DNA of 64,000 nt from Terriglobia bacterium (GCA_020072645.1 JAIQGK010000007.1:62001-126000), one strand, 5' to 3'; positions 17,740-27,902 are shown, counted from the stretch's first letter. Numbers and translations are program-made. The notes: a model not told the origin generated them from the sequence alone.

Positions 17740-20234
17740 GTGATGAAGAGTCTGAGGCAGTCCACCATTGCAGGGAAGAGAATCAATTTTCAATCGCGAG
17801 TATCGCTAGGGTCGATTCTGATTCTGGTTTTTTTCGTCGCCCTCGCGCCCGGAGTCGCCGCGGCGCAGGTCACCAGCACAACCACCGATATAGGCATGAT
17901 TCAAGGACTCAACCTGCCGTGGGCGGTACAGATCCTGCCGGGAACGGCGATCAGCTCTATTACTGGCAACCCAGTCCGGCATGTGTGGGAAGGCGATCAG
18001 GCTGGCTTTTGCCGCATCGATCCTGATCTCGACTCCCCAGGGCCATATACGGTCAACACCAACACCTGCGTTACCAGCGTCGGGGGGTAGCATTCATGCC
18101 GGGAAGAACGGCATTCGATCCAACCATCAACACTCTCTATTCCGTGAACAACGCCAAGCCGTCGTCGGTGGCTCGCCTCCACGTGCTTCCTGACGGCGAC
18201 TCAGGCCAGGGCCTGATTAGCGTGACCTCGGAATTTCTTGGCGATGCCGGCGGCTGCGGTGTGAGCGGCAACTTTCCCTGGGCGATCGCTCTCGGTCCTG
18301 ACGGCGATTTGTATGTCAGCTTCAGAAAGAGCGGGAACATCATACGCATTCTGGGTCCGCAGTCTGCTTCCGTGCCATGCGCGGGTTTCCAGGTGATGGG
18401 ATCAACCTCTGACGGGAAGATCGGCAAGGGATTGGGCTGGATCGGGCACGACCTCTGGGGCGCCGACGGCATCGGTCTTTTCCGAATCGGGAATGCCGAC
18501 CAGTGCTTTACTGCGGCGAACAACTTCACTCCCTGTAAGGGAATTGGTCTTCTGGTTTCTCTCGTCGCAAATCCACTGGGAATGTTCAGCGACCAGAATT
18601 ATCCTGCCACCAACGGCAACAATATTTATGCGTTCGACCCCACAGGAACGAGCATCGCGCTGATCTCCGGCCTCAGCGTGGGAGTCCCGGCAGTGCAAGA
18701 AACCTGGGTATCAAACATTCAGCCAGGCTTGACGATTGCGGTGGATAATTCCAACCCGGTGAACGAAGTGATCTACCTGGGAAGCGATCCCGCGGTAGAT
18801 GTACCAGCGGTCACCAATGCAGGTTGGATTGACAAAATTGTCAATGCTCCCCCGACGACACCTGACATACCGATCCGAGTAACTGCGCTGGCGGGCGATG
18901 GCCAGGCCACTGTGAGCTGGCAGTCGGGTGGCGGTGGTACCGCCACCAGCTACACGGTACACAATTCATTCTCATCGAATGGGCTGACCGTGCCCGACGT
19001 GACGGTGAGCGCTCCGGCAGGATCCACCTTCGTGCCGACAACTGCAACCGTCACCGGACTGACTGACGGTGTTTCGTACCAGTGGGAAGTCTCGGCCAGC
19101 AACTCATTCGGAACGAGCCAGTTCTCACTTCCGAGCAATTCTGTTACTCCGCACGTTGTGACTGCTCCGAGCACGCCAGGGACAGTCGTTGCCTCGCCGA
19201 GCAACGCAGCCGCAACTATCGCCTGGACTGCGCCCACCGCTAACGGCGGCTCGCCGATTACGAGCTACACAGTATCGTCCTATATCGGAGGCGTGCCCAC
19301 GGGGCTGGGTATTTTCGTGGTGGCGCCCGCGACTTCGGCAACGATGAGCGGTCTAAGCAACGGAACCACCTACACGTTCACCGTGCACGCGACCAACGCA
19401 GTGGGCAGCAGTCCGGAATCGCTGCCATCCAACGCGGTCACGCCGACTGCTCCGCCGCAGGGGGCGCCCGATCTGGCAATCGCGATGGCTTCGGGACCGG
19501 CACCGAATGTGGGCGGGAACATTACCTACACCATTGTTGTCACCAACCTCGGCCCCAGTGCTGCTCCAAGCGTGGTTGTTTCCGATCCGATCCCGATCGG
19601 CGCGACATTTGTGTCTGCTTCAACTACACAAGGCGTATGCTCCGGCCCTCCGGGCTTTGCAGGCGTCCAGTGTCTGATGAGCGGCTTGCCAGCCGGAGGA
19701 AGCGCGACGATTACGGTGACGCTGACCCTGACGGGCACAATCACAGTGAATAGCGCTTCGGTGCAGGACTTCGATTCAACGGGAGCGCCGCTGGCTGATC
19801 CCAATCCGCTCAACAATACTGCGACTGTTACTACCCAGATCGCGGTGGCTACAGCGCCCACCGATATTCAGGTTGTGGGCGCGGCGCAGAACGGCGGGCC
19901 GACGGTCGGCAGCACCGACACGTTTACCTGGCAGATCAAAAACGGCCAGAGTCCGACGGCCAATCAGGTCACGTTCAGTAGTACGCTGCCGGCTACGCTG
20001 CTGTTTCAATCCGTGACGTCGACTCTCAGCACCTGCGATGGGCCTGCTCCCGGCACCTCAGGAACGATCACCTGTGTTGCGTCAAGCATCGGCGGAGGAC
20101 AGACTATGACCGTCGTGGTCAATGTGGCCATCGCCGCAAGTGGAACAATTCCGGTCATCGGATCGGCGCTCTTCAACGGAACGGATACTAACCCGGCGAA
20201 CAACGCGTTCACGGTAACCATCAACGCTAAGTAG
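17740..20234 (+). CDS. Exported propeller/FN3/DUF11 protein (paralog 3), frameshifted at a G run
   Basis: Two frames form one gene. 17740-18090 encodes the signal peptide (LAPGVAAAQ), VRHVWEGD and FCRIDPDLDSPGP, and stops in TAG at 18088-18090. A second frame resumes at MPGRTAFDP (18096) and reads to 20234. The break falls in a run of six G (18082-18087); one more G would give SVGGVAFMPGRTAFDP, matching paralog 1 (VAGVQFKPGQMAFDP). The second part holds the rest of the propeller module, two FN3 domains, DUF11 and the C-terminal FTWQIKNG domain. The start is GTG (17740) or ATG (17743). It may be a sequencing error, a phase-variable switch or a dead gene; the second frame has otherwise kept an intact reading frame. 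Confidence 0.8.
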
Positions 20235-20243
20235 GCATCAGCA

Positions 20244-20268
20244 GGGCCAGCCAGCTTCTGGCCGGCCC
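20244..20268 (+). terminator. Terminator of paralog 3
   Basis: GGGCCAGCCAG/CTGGCCGGCCC stem with one mismatch, a three-base loop and a following TCTTTCTT, ten bases after the stop codon. The rest of the gap to 20527 carries an AT-rich stretch (about 20335-20420) but no gene. Confidence 0.75.
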
Positions 20269-20527
20269 TCTTTCTTCGGACGCCGATTACGAGCCAGCTA
20301 CAAGCGCACGTTCTTAAAAAGCTTTCAATACATGCTCTGCTTTCGGTTGTTTTTGGACGAGAAAGTGTTCCAAAACGCACACTTTTGCTTCACGATCCTT
20401 GTCCTCGTTATATTTTTCCTGTTTGAAGCGACCCACACTAGAGACTGCTCTCCAATTGTTCCATCGCTTCCGGAGGGCCGCCGGTTTCGAGCCGGGCGAA
20501 TCTGCCAGCCAAAACGGAGGTCGAGAA

Positions 20528-21253
20528 ATGCGTATTCTGATAATTGAGGATGAGCCCAAAACAGCCCGTATACTGGCCAAGGGTCTTGAGACCGACCACT
20601 TTGCCGTCGATCTGGCCAGGGACGGGGAAGAAGGCCTGCAGTTAGCCACCGAGGTTAATTACGACGCCATCATTCTCGATTGGAACTTGCCCAAACTCGA
20701 CGGCCTGACAATCCTCAGACGACTCCGAAAGTTAGGGTCCGGCACGCGGGTCCTGCTTCTGAGCGCGCGGAAGGAAGAGTCTGACCGCGTCTGTGCACTG
20801 CGAGCCGGCGCCGACGACTACCTGGTCAAACCATTTTTTTATGAAGAGCTGCTGGCCCGTCTCCATGCTCTCCTACGTCGTCCGCCGGAGCTGCTGGACC
20901 TAATCACGATCGAGGACCTGGAGCTCGACCGCATGCGGCACATCGTGACGCGAGCCGGCAAACCAATCAAACTGACGCACCGCGAATACGGTGTGCTGGA
21001 GTATCTAATGCGCAATGCCGGCCGGACCGTCACGCGCACGATGGTGGTGGAGAACGTCTGGAATCTTGGTTTTGAAGGGTTGACCAACATCGTTGACGTG
21101 TACGTCAACTATCTCCGTGCCAAGATTGACGACGGCTTCGATAAGCCGCTGATCCACACGGCACACGGAATAGGATACGTCCTGGCTTCTCCCGCAGAGT
21201 ACAAGTCGTTGAGCAGCTTCTCAGGCCTGCGCCGGGCCAGTGGGCGCAGCTAG
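20528..21253 (+). CDS. OmpR/PhoB-family response regulator (orphan)
   Basis: 241 residues. The receiver domain (1-115) has the acidic pair Glu7-Asp8, phospho-acceptor Asp51 (IILDWNLP), the switch Ser in LLLSAR and Lys in YLVKPF. A winged-helix DNA-binding domain (about 128-225) ends with HTAHGIGYVL. The start at 20528 is chosen because GGAGG sits 7 bases before it; an in-frame upstream ATG (20399) would add 43 residues unlike any receiver. There is no histidine kinase next to it, so its kinase is elsewhere. Its place between exported-protein genes makes control of those genes plausible, but there is no direct evidence. Confidence 0.93.
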   Translation: MRILIIEDEPKTARILAKGLETDHFAVDLARDGEEGLQLATEVNYDAIILDWNLPKLDGLTILRRLRKLGSGTRVLLLSARKEESDRVCALRAGADDYLVKPFFYEELLARLHALLRRPPELLDLITIEDLELDRMRHIVTRAGKPIKLTHREYGVLEYLMRNAGRTVTRTMVVENVWNLGFEGLTNIVDVYVNYLRAKIDDGFDKPLIHTAHGIGYVLASPAEYKSLSSFSGLRRASGRS

Positions 21254-21338
21254 GCCGATCAATCAAGCTGATTATGAGGAGAAATTCGCGTGCGCGCCTC
21301 TGCTAAAGTTGCGGTTCTTGCGGGTCCTGAGGATTGGG

Positions 21339-22019
21339 TTAAGGGTTCTGCTGTTTCTGTTGCTGTAAATACAATTCCCGTAGCTTGAGTTCCTTTTCGC
21401 GGTCCTGGTCCAGCTGCTGCCTCAGCTGAGCAGTCCGCTCGCCTGGAGTTTCCCAGTTATCGGCTGCGTTATCGGGATCGTCGTCAGCTTTGCGGGACTG
21501 GACTGCACCTGGTTGCGGCGTCGCAGGAACTGAGCCCTTCGCGGTCAGGATCACCCGCTGGACAATCGCGGGATTGTCTGGCTTTCCCAAAGCCACATAG
21601 TCGAAGCGCCAGCCATCAAAGATCGCAGACAGAACATCAGCCTCAGGGGCGGGACCGATGGAAAGCGCCATGCGATCAGCAGCGCCGAGGTCTGCGCCTT
21701 CAAACTCAATTCCGGTTTTTGAGCTGATGGCACTCAGCACACTGGCCAGGCTGGAATTGGGCGCGGTCAGGGTAATCATTCCATCGCGAAAAGTTACTTC
21801 AGGCGGAACGGGTGGCACATATACCGGCATGGGCGCAGGGATAGCTGTTGACGCGGCAGTCTGGGCGCCAGGATTCGGATTGCCTGCCGGCGCAGATGAA
21901 ACCCCAGTTCGCTGCATGGGCGCAGCAGGGGGCAGGTTCGCATGTTGGGGATCGTTTGTCTGGGCCGCGATAATCCCAGTTCCCACAAGCATCCAAATTG
22001 TCAGCGAAAAAAACTTCAT
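21339..22019 (-). CDS. Exported protein with STN (secretin/TonB N-terminal-like) domain
   Basis: 226 residues. A signal peptide ends near residue 19 (GTGIIAAQ). A Pro/Ala/Thr-rich stretch (about 25-70) precedes a region (about 72-160) with VTFRDGMITLTAPNSSLASV and ISSKTGIEFEG. This is the pattern of the short STN domain, which in secretins and TonB receptors lies in the periplasm and contacts partner proteins. The C-terminus is Gln/Glu/Lys-rich (LRQQLDQDREKELKLREL) and probably helical. There is no secretin barrel, so it is an adaptor-like protein. It is divergent from the parvulin gene at 22348. Confidence 0.72.
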   Translation of the reverse strand: MKFFSLTIWMLVGTGIIAAQTNDPQHANLPPAAPMQRTGVSSAPAGNPNPGAQTAASTAIPAPMPVYVPPVPPEVTFRDGMITLTAPNSSLASVLSAISSKTGIEFEGADLGAADRMALSIGPAPEADVLSAIFDGWRFDYVALGKPDNPAIVQRVILTAKGSVPATPQPGAVQSRKADDDPDNAADNWETPGERTAQLRQQLDQDREKELKLRELYLQQQKQQNP

Positions 22020-22128
22020 AGATTCCGGCTCAGGGCGGAAACCCAGCCATATTCTACCTTGCGCTTCATTGGAACTAAATTAGAACGAACCCGAAAACAA
22101 TCTTGCCACTTTCCTTCCTCTTTCGAAA

Positions 22129-22160
22129 CATTAATTTCTCTAATCATTAATTTCCCTAAT
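22129..22160. repeat. 16-bp AT-rich tandem repeat in a divergent promoter region
   Basis: Two adjacent units CATTAATTTCTCTAAT and CATTAATTTCCCTAAT differ at one base. They lie between the divergent STN-protein (start 22019) and parvulin (start 22348) genes. This arrangement fits a regulator binding site or a shared promoter, but no -35/-10 pair is certain. Confidence 0.7.
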
Positions 22161-22347
22161 TCTTTCCCAGAAACCGTGACTCCGGGGACATAACACGCTA
22201 ATATGTGCTCGTCGAGTCCACAGGCTCTTGCCTTATAGAAGTCGCACCCCAAGCGACCGGAAGCCAGAGTCACCGCAACGCTTACGCGCAACGAGCGAGT
22301 AAGTCCTGGATGTCCAAGAAAACCTTCATGCGCGGGAGACGTTACAA

Positions 22348-24288
22348 ATGTCACGAATTTCATTGCTTCTTATCTTTGCTTTGACAACAGTCTTTGGTTC
22401 AGAAACGGCTTTGGCACAAAGGATTGCACAAAAAGCACCGGCCGTGCCGGCAAGAGCAGCAGCCGGAGCGCAGTCTAAAGGCCGTACCGTACTGGCCACA
22501 GATCCGGTGATAACTATTGAAGGACTTTGCGCAGATGCAGCGTCCGCGGCGCGTACTTGCCGAACGCTGGTTAGCCGGCGGGATTTTGAGAGCTTCTTGA
22601 AGGCCCTGAGCGCGACCGCGCGAGGGGTTGAACCGTCTGTATATCGCAAAATAGCGCAAAACTACTTCAGCCTGCTGCTTTACGCGGAATCAGGGCAGAG
22701 GACTGGAGTGGATAAAGATCCTCGTTTTGAGTTGGTGCTGGAATCTACTCGTCTGCGGGCGTTGGGTGACATGTACCGCGTTCAGAAAATGGAGCAGGCG
22801 CTGCACATTCCCGACCAGGAAATAGAAGAGTATTACAAGAAGAACATCAGCGATTACGAACAAGTGGACCTGGACCGCTTTCAGGTTCCGAAGAACAACA
22901 TGGCCAACCTGAGCGATGCGGAGTTTCGCGCTAAAGCGAAGCAATTAGCGGAGGATATGCAAGCGCGCGCGGTAAAGGGAGAGGACATCACCAAGCTGCA
23001 GAACGAAGCCCTGAAAGCGCTGGGCGTGAAAGAAACTCCGAGGATAAAGCTTGGCTTGCGGCCAGGGCTGTTTAAAGAGGAGGAGGAGAAGGCGATTTTT
23101 GCCCTTAAACAGGGCGAGGTCACTCCGCTTTTCGATGCTGCTGGGCTGTGGACGTTTTTCAAGCGGACCAGCCGGGAGACTTTGCCGTTCGAAGAGGAGA
23201 AAAGCGAGATTAAGACGCTGCTGTACCGAGACAAAACCGAGGGGCTGGAGAAGGCGCTGCATGACGCGGTGCACGTGGATTACAACGAGGCGTATTTTGC
23301 CACCTCACCGGCTGCTTTTCAAAATGCTGCCAACGCGAGCTCAGTAGGCAATTCGACAACGAAGAAGGAAGTCGCTCCGGGCGATGCGGTTATCAGCCTG
23401 CATGGTTTATGCGGAAGCCAGAAACCAGAGACCGGTCCATGCACTCGGGTAATCACGCGCGAGCAATTCGAGCCTTTGCTCCGGATGGCGCTAATGAACG
23501 CTACGAGTCCAACCAGAGCCATTCCGCATGCAATCGGTGAAGGTTACGTTGACGATTTGATCTACGCGGATGCAGCCGAAAAAGCCGGGCTGGACAAGGA
23601 CCCGCGGATTCCCGGCGTGATGGAACTGGTCCGGCAGCGCGCTCTGGGCGACTTGTACCGCCTGAAACAAGATGAGATGGCCAGGGACATTCCCAAAGAG
23701 GAAATCGAGGCGTATTACCAGAAGAATCTTGCGGGTTTTGAGGAATTGACGCTTACGCATATTTCAGTTCCGCGGCAAAGACCCAAGACTGTGAGCGACG
23801 ACGTTTTCGAGGCCAAAGCGAAGCGGCTGGCTGAGCAACTCCATGAGCGGGCGGTCAAAGGCGAGGACATGGAAAAACTCCAGAAAGAGGCCTACCAGAC
23901 CCTCGGCCTCCAAAGTCCTTACGCGGATTATGAAGCCCGCGGCATCAAGACTCCTCCCCTCAGCTCCTTGCAACCCATCCGGCGTGGAAATATGGAGCAA
24001 AAGACAGAGGCCGAATTATTTGCACTTAAGCCAGGCGAGATCACGAGCGTGCGGGAGTTCCCAACCGCCTATGTGATTTACAAGCTGGAAAGCCGGAGAA
24101 TGATTCCGCTGGAGGATGTTACAGCGGAGATTTCGACGAAGATCTACCAGCAGAACATGGCGGCGCTTATGAAACCGTTAGCGTCAGTGCAAGCGCGCTA
24201 CAACGAGCGATATTTCTCGCGGGCCGGTGGAGAGCCCGTCAGCGCTGCACAAATTGGGGCGGCGCAAAAAACGGTCGCGCACAATTAG
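22348..24288 (+). CDS. Exported peptidyl-prolyl isomerase with two parvulin (SurA-like) units
   Basis: 646 residues. Signal peptide MSRISLLLIFALTTVFGSETALAQ region (cleavage near residue 24). The protein is an internal duplication: residues ~55-310 and ~345-630 each hold a SurA-like helical part (RALGD(M/L)YR, IPxxEIExYYxKN) and a PPIC-type isomerase part (FALKQGEVTPLF and FALKPGEITSVRE; AKRLAE-(Q/D)-ERAVKGEDMEKLQ). Such proteins help outer-membrane and surface proteins fold in the periplasm. It lies beside four very large exported proteins, which are plausible clients. GGGAG precedes the start. A 7-bp palindrome CGGGCTT/AAGCCCG follows at 24345. Confidence 0.87.
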   Translation: MSRISLLLIFALTTVFGSETALAQRIAQKAPAVPARAAAGAQSKGRTVLATDPVITIEGLCADAASAARTCRTLVSRRDFESFLKALSATARGVEPSVYRKIAQNYFSLLLYAESGQRTGVDKDPRFELVLESTRLRALGDMYRVQKMEQALHIPDQEIEEYYKKNISDYEQVDLDRFQVPKNNMANLSDAEFRAKAKQLAEDMQARAVKGEDITKLQNEALKALGVKETPRIKLGLRPGLFKEEEEKAIFALKQGEVTPLFDAAGLWTFFKRTSRETLPFEEEKSEIKTLLYRDKTEGLEKALHDAVHVDYNEAYFATSPAAFQNAANASSVGNSTTKKEVAPGDAVISLHGLCGSQKPETGPCTRVITREQFEPLLRMALMNATSPTRAIPHAIGEGYVDDLIYADAAEKAGLDKDPRIPGVMELVRQRALGDLYRLKQDEMARDIPKEEIEAYYQKNLAGFEELTLTHISVPRQRPKTVSDDVFEAKAKRLAEQLHERAVKGEDMEKLQKEAYQTLGLQSPYADYEARGIKTPPLSSLQPIRRGNMEQKTEAELFALKPGEITSVREFPTAYVIYKLESRRMIPLEDVTAEISTKIYQQNMAALMKPLASVQARYNERYFSRAGGEPVSAAQIGAAQKTVAHN

Positions 24289-24957
24289 CAACGAGCTTTT
24301 TCTATCGGAGCAGCGCGAACGCATCGACCTGGGAGTTGCCGGCTCGGGCTTAAGCCCGTTACAACACCCGTGTCTCGCCGCAAAAATCTCTCCGCTTCTC
24401 GCTCCAATCGGGAAAATGGCTACCCAACCCTTGTCCAGCCGGACATTGGCCACATTAAAATTTTTAATCTCTTTTTAATGCTGCTTTAAGCATCGGTTTC
24501 CATAGTAGGCATGCGTTATAACGCTATGTACGCACGAAGGTGCAAGGCGCTTATAACCACTTCCTGAGAGGCATGTCATTTGCGGGCAGCGCATCCAGGA
24601 AGAGCAAATCTATCTTTGCTGCCAAAATCGACGAAATCATCGGGCTGATGCCGCTGGTTGGTAGCTGTACGGCAAGACTGGCTAGTGGAGTTGTCTTTCC
24701 ACGAGCCGGTTGAGGTGCCCAGCAACCGAAAAGGCTTAGGCAGTTATGGCCCGCTTCAGGCTCGTATCTCGGCCTGACTGATCTTTCCTTTCCTGGTTAC
24801 CGACGGCGCACCGCTGCGTGCAATCGCAGTGATGCGTTCATGGCCTGCGCCTAAAGAAAAGGCGCGACCAACGCCACTTAGAGAGAGCTGCAAGTGCTAA
24901 CTCAACAACAATCGTTTCAGAAGCCATGAGCTTCCGGGAACGGGAAAGAGAAAACCA
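24289..24957. other. Long upstream region of paralog 4
   Basis: About 670 bases without a gene. An AT-rich stretch with TTTTTAATCTCTTTTTAATG (about 24459-24478) could be a promoter region. A nested hairpin GGCGCA ... TGCGCC enclosing CTGCG/CGCAG (24805-24851) stands about 105 bases before the paralog 4 start. Together with leaders A and B it suggests the paralogs have long structured 5' ends. Confidence 0.4.
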
Positions 24958-27858
24958 GTGAAAACCCCGAATCAGCCAAGATTTCTACAGCTTCGAGTTC
25001 GCAAAGCGATTGGAACGATCGCCGCGATGCTGGGCTGTCTTCTCATCCTTGCGTTCGCCGCAAGTACAGCGAATGCGCAGACATTTCAAGATATGCAAAC
25101 TACCACCACGTTGTGGGCCGGTGTCCAACAGGTGACCGCGACCGGGCCCGGCGGTCTCACCCTGCCGACCTCGGGCGTTATCGTGAACGGCACGGCGCAC
25201 AGCCATGCCAGGAACCCAAGTGACACGAGGCAGTTGCTTGCTGACGGCACCACCGTGAACCCACAGTTTGGAACGCTTTTTTGCGAAGATCAGTTGCTGG
25301 TCGACAACAACCTGTTCCTCGCTGACGGCGTCACTCCGAACCCCAATTTTGGCAAGGTGAACCTTCCCAGCCCAACTTTTGGGCAGTGCTTGCCGGTACG
25401 TCACCTGTGGTACGGCGATGCCATTAACGGACTGTGCCGAATCGACCCTGAACTTGATGCCAATCTGTCGACCCCAGTGGGCGGCTTTGGCGCATGGAAC
25501 GTGAACGCGCTGGCGTGCGTGATCAGCATTCAAAAACTGGCAATCGCACCCGGCCAGGTCACGCTGGACGCGAAGAACAACTTCATGTACATATCCAACA
25601 ATAGTCGTGTGGGCGCAGGCATCGCGCGCATCATCTACCACCCGGACGGCGATAACGGCCAGGGCATGGTCGATCTGATTAACATTACCAGCATGATTGG
25701 AACGCAGACCAACAGGAACGCGTTCGGCGGCTGTCCTCAGTTGACAGACCCGCATACTGGATCCCTGGTTCCGCAAATTCCCGACGCCGCGGCGATGGGA
25801 CCGGATGGGAACCTCTATACCGGCCAGATCCGGAGTGGCTCGATTCTTCGCTTCATCAACGCGGCCAATTTCAACCCCGACACGGATTGCCCGGGCGCGG
25901 GAAGCAGCGGGCAAGACCCGAATGCGAAGATCCAGATTCCGATCCTTGCCCATGACGAACTGTTTGGCACCGGCCACACTTTCGGTCTGGGCTGGATTGG
26001 CGACACGCTGATCGGCGCGGACAACATCGCTCCCTGGGTGAAGTTCCATGCCGTTAACTGCTTGACGCCGGTCAACGGCAACACCGCCTGCGGCAAGCCA
26101 TTGGTAGGCGGAGACACGATCCCGGACGAGATCCTGGCAAGCGCGGCAGGCGCGCCGCAGGGTGGACTGGCCACCGACGCCCAATACCCGAATTTCCCCG
26201 GCAACTCGGTGTACGTCGCGTCATTCCCGAACCTGACCAGGGTAACGAACATCCTCAGCGCAACCCAAATGACTGCCAACCTGAACTATGGCGGATCGTT
26301 CTCGTTCCTGACCGGAGTTACAGCCGATCCTCTGGATCCGGCTAATGCGACGGTCTACGCAGGTGATGACGAGACGCAGGGCGGCATCAACGGCACCGGC
26401 CGGATCTGGAAAATTACGCCAGCTCCTGTGGCTCCTGGACCGCCGGCTACTCCCGCCATTTCCTCAGCCACGGCTGGCCCGAACCAAGGCCAGGCGACAC
26501 TCGCGTGGACTCCGATCGTGAACGGACAGCCCACGACCACTTACAACATCGAGATATTCCTGGCTTCCCCGACCGGCGGACCGGCGACGGATACCGGTAC
26601 TAGTGTTCCGGTTACGGCTCCGGCGACCTCGGCCGTAATCAGCGGATTGACTGTCGGCACCGGCTATCAGTTTGAGATTGACGCTTGCAATGCCTCCGGT
26701 TGCAGCTCGTTCTCACCCCTGAGCCCAATCGTGACTCCGTTTGCTACAACAGCCCCAGCTACACCGACGAACGTGGTCGGCGTGTCTGCAGGCGACGGTT
26801 CCACCATTGCAGTTGCGTGGACAGAGCCCAGCAATGGCCATTCTGCTGTGACCAGCTCAACGGTCACTGTATTCACGGGATCCCCCGCGGTACAGGTCGG
26901 TTCTCCGGTTGTGTTCCTTGGCGCCGGCACCGGCGGATCAGTGACTGGTCTGGCTTGCTCACCCACGGCGAGCTATCAATTCGCAGTGTCGGCAACCAAC
27001 GCTGTCGGCACCAGCGGCACGTCGGCACTGTCCGTCGCGGTACCGAACCCCTGCGCGACGAATGCGGACGTGAGCGCGTCGGAAACCTCTCCGGCGAACG
27101 TGAATGCCGGTTCGCAGGTGACCTACACGATCAGCATCCACAATGCTGGCCCAGCGGTAGCGCCGGCGGTTGGATTCAGCGATAACCTCCCGGCAGGGCT
27201 GGTGTCCTTCACCACCTCGCAGGGCGTTTGCACAGGCACGCCAACTCTGACCACGTTCAACTGCGCTCTGGGAGCAATGCCAGTCGCAGGTAACGCTACT
27301 GTAACCGTGACCGTGCTGCTGCCTTCAGGCCAGAGCGGTAGCTTCACCAACGCCTCGACAGTAAACGTAACGGATCCGGCGAACGGTCTTGTCTCTGACC
27401 AGAACCTGACCAACAACTCGTTTACTTCGACCACCACAGTTGCCGCGTCGACTTGCAATGCGTCGGCCGCTGACATCCAGGTGGGCGGCGCTTCCAACAA
27501 CGGCAACCCGGTTCACGGAAGCCCGGTAACCTTCACTTGGCAGATCAAGAACGGCACGGGCAGCGTCAACGCCGGTTGCGTGAACTTCCAAGCTGTGACG
27601 ACTGCTCCCAGCGGAGCCAGCCTGACACAGACCTCGGTAAGCAGCACGCAGGGTACCTGCAGCATCTCCGGCAACGTCGTGAGCTGCAGCCTCGGTGCCA
27701 TCAACGGCGGCGGCGCCGCGACGGTAACGGTCCAGGCAACACCGTCGAACGCCGAACCGGCCAACGCATACACCACAACCGGTTCAGCCAGCCAGGTTAA
27801 TGGAAGCGATCCAAACACAGCGAACAACCAGTTCACTGTGTCGATCGGCGCCCAGTAA
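24958..27858 (+). CDS. Exported propeller/FN3/DUF11 protein (paralog 4)
   Basis: 966 residues, GTG start preceded by GGGAAAGAG. The signal peptide ends near residue 41 (LAFAASTANAQ). The propeller-like module (about 45-490) has VRHLWYGD, LCRIDPELD, GHTFGLGWIGDTLIG and VNCLTPVNG. Compared with its paralogs it has an extra ~60 residues (about 80-145) before RHLW, with an internal near-repeat LLADGTTVNPQFG/LFLADGVTPNPNFG. Two FN3 domains (about 495-690), a DUF11 domain (about 695-815) and the C-terminal FTWQIKNGTGS domain (about 830-965) follow. There is a terminator hairpin just after it. Role unknown; likely secreted or surface-associated. Confidence 0.86.
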   Translation: MKTPNQPRFLQLRVRKAIGTIAAMLGCLLILAFAASTANAQTFQDMQTTTTLWAGVQQVTATGPGGLTLPTSGVIVNGTAHSHARNPSDTRQLLADGTTVNPQFGTLFCEDQLLVDNNLFLADGVTPNPNFGKVNLPSPTFGQCLPVRHLWYGDAINGLCRIDPELDANLSTPVGGFGAWNVNALACVISIQKLAIAPGQVTLDAKNNFMYISNNSRVGAGIARIIYHPDGDNGQGMVDLINITSMIGTQTNRNAFGGCPQLTDPHTGSLVPQIPDAAAMGPDGNLYTGQIRSGSILRFINAANFNPDTDCPGAGSSGQDPNAKIQIPILAHDELFGTGHTFGLGWIGDTLIGADNIAPWVKFHAVNCLTPVNGNTACGKPLVGGDTIPDEILASAAGAPQGGLATDAQYPNFPGNSVYVASFPNLTRVTNILSATQMTANLNYGGSFSFLTGVTADPLDPANATVYAGDDETQGGINGTGRIWKITPAPVAPGPPATPAISSATAGPNQGQATLAWTPIVNGQPTTTYNIEIFLASPTGGPATDTGTSVPVTAPATSAVISGLTVGTGYQFEIDACNASGCSSFSPLSPIVTPFATTAPATPTNVVGVSAGDGSTIAVAWTEPSNGHSAVTSSTVTVFTGSPAVQVGSPVVFLGAGTGGSVTGLACSPTASYQFAVSATNAVGTSGTSALSVAVPNPCATNADVSASETSPANVNAGSQVTYTISIHNAGPAVAPAVGFSDNLPAGLVSFTTSQGVCTGTPTLTTFNCALGAMPVAGNATVTVTVLLPSGQSGSFTNASTVNVTDPANGLVSDQNLTNNSFTSTTTVAASTCNASAADIQVGGASNNGNPVHGSPVTFTWQIKNGTGSVNAGCVNFQAVTTAPSGASLTQTSVSSTQGTCSISGNVVSCSLGAINGGGAATVTVQATPSNAEPANAYTTTGSASQVNGSDPNTANNQFTVSIGAQ

Positions 27859-27875
27859 TGACCTTCTAACTCCGA

Positions 27876-27902
27876 TTGCCGGGGAGCGATCCTCCCCGGC
27901 AA
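27876..27902 (+). terminator. Hairpin after paralog 4
   Basis: Perfect 11-bp stem TTGCCGGGGAG/CTCCCCGGCAA with a five-base loop, 17 bases after the stop. There is no T-tract, so termination is inferred from stem strength and position. Confidence 0.6.

Noticed and set aside
20399-20527. Longer N-terminus of the response regulator
   Set aside because: The added residues are unlike a receiver, and a proper GGAGG site stands before the internal ATG at 20528.
24985-26184. 399-codon minus-strand frame opposite paralog 4
   Set aside because: Antisense of a clearly coding gene with conserved family motifs; no recognisable domain and arginine-rich composition typical of shadows.
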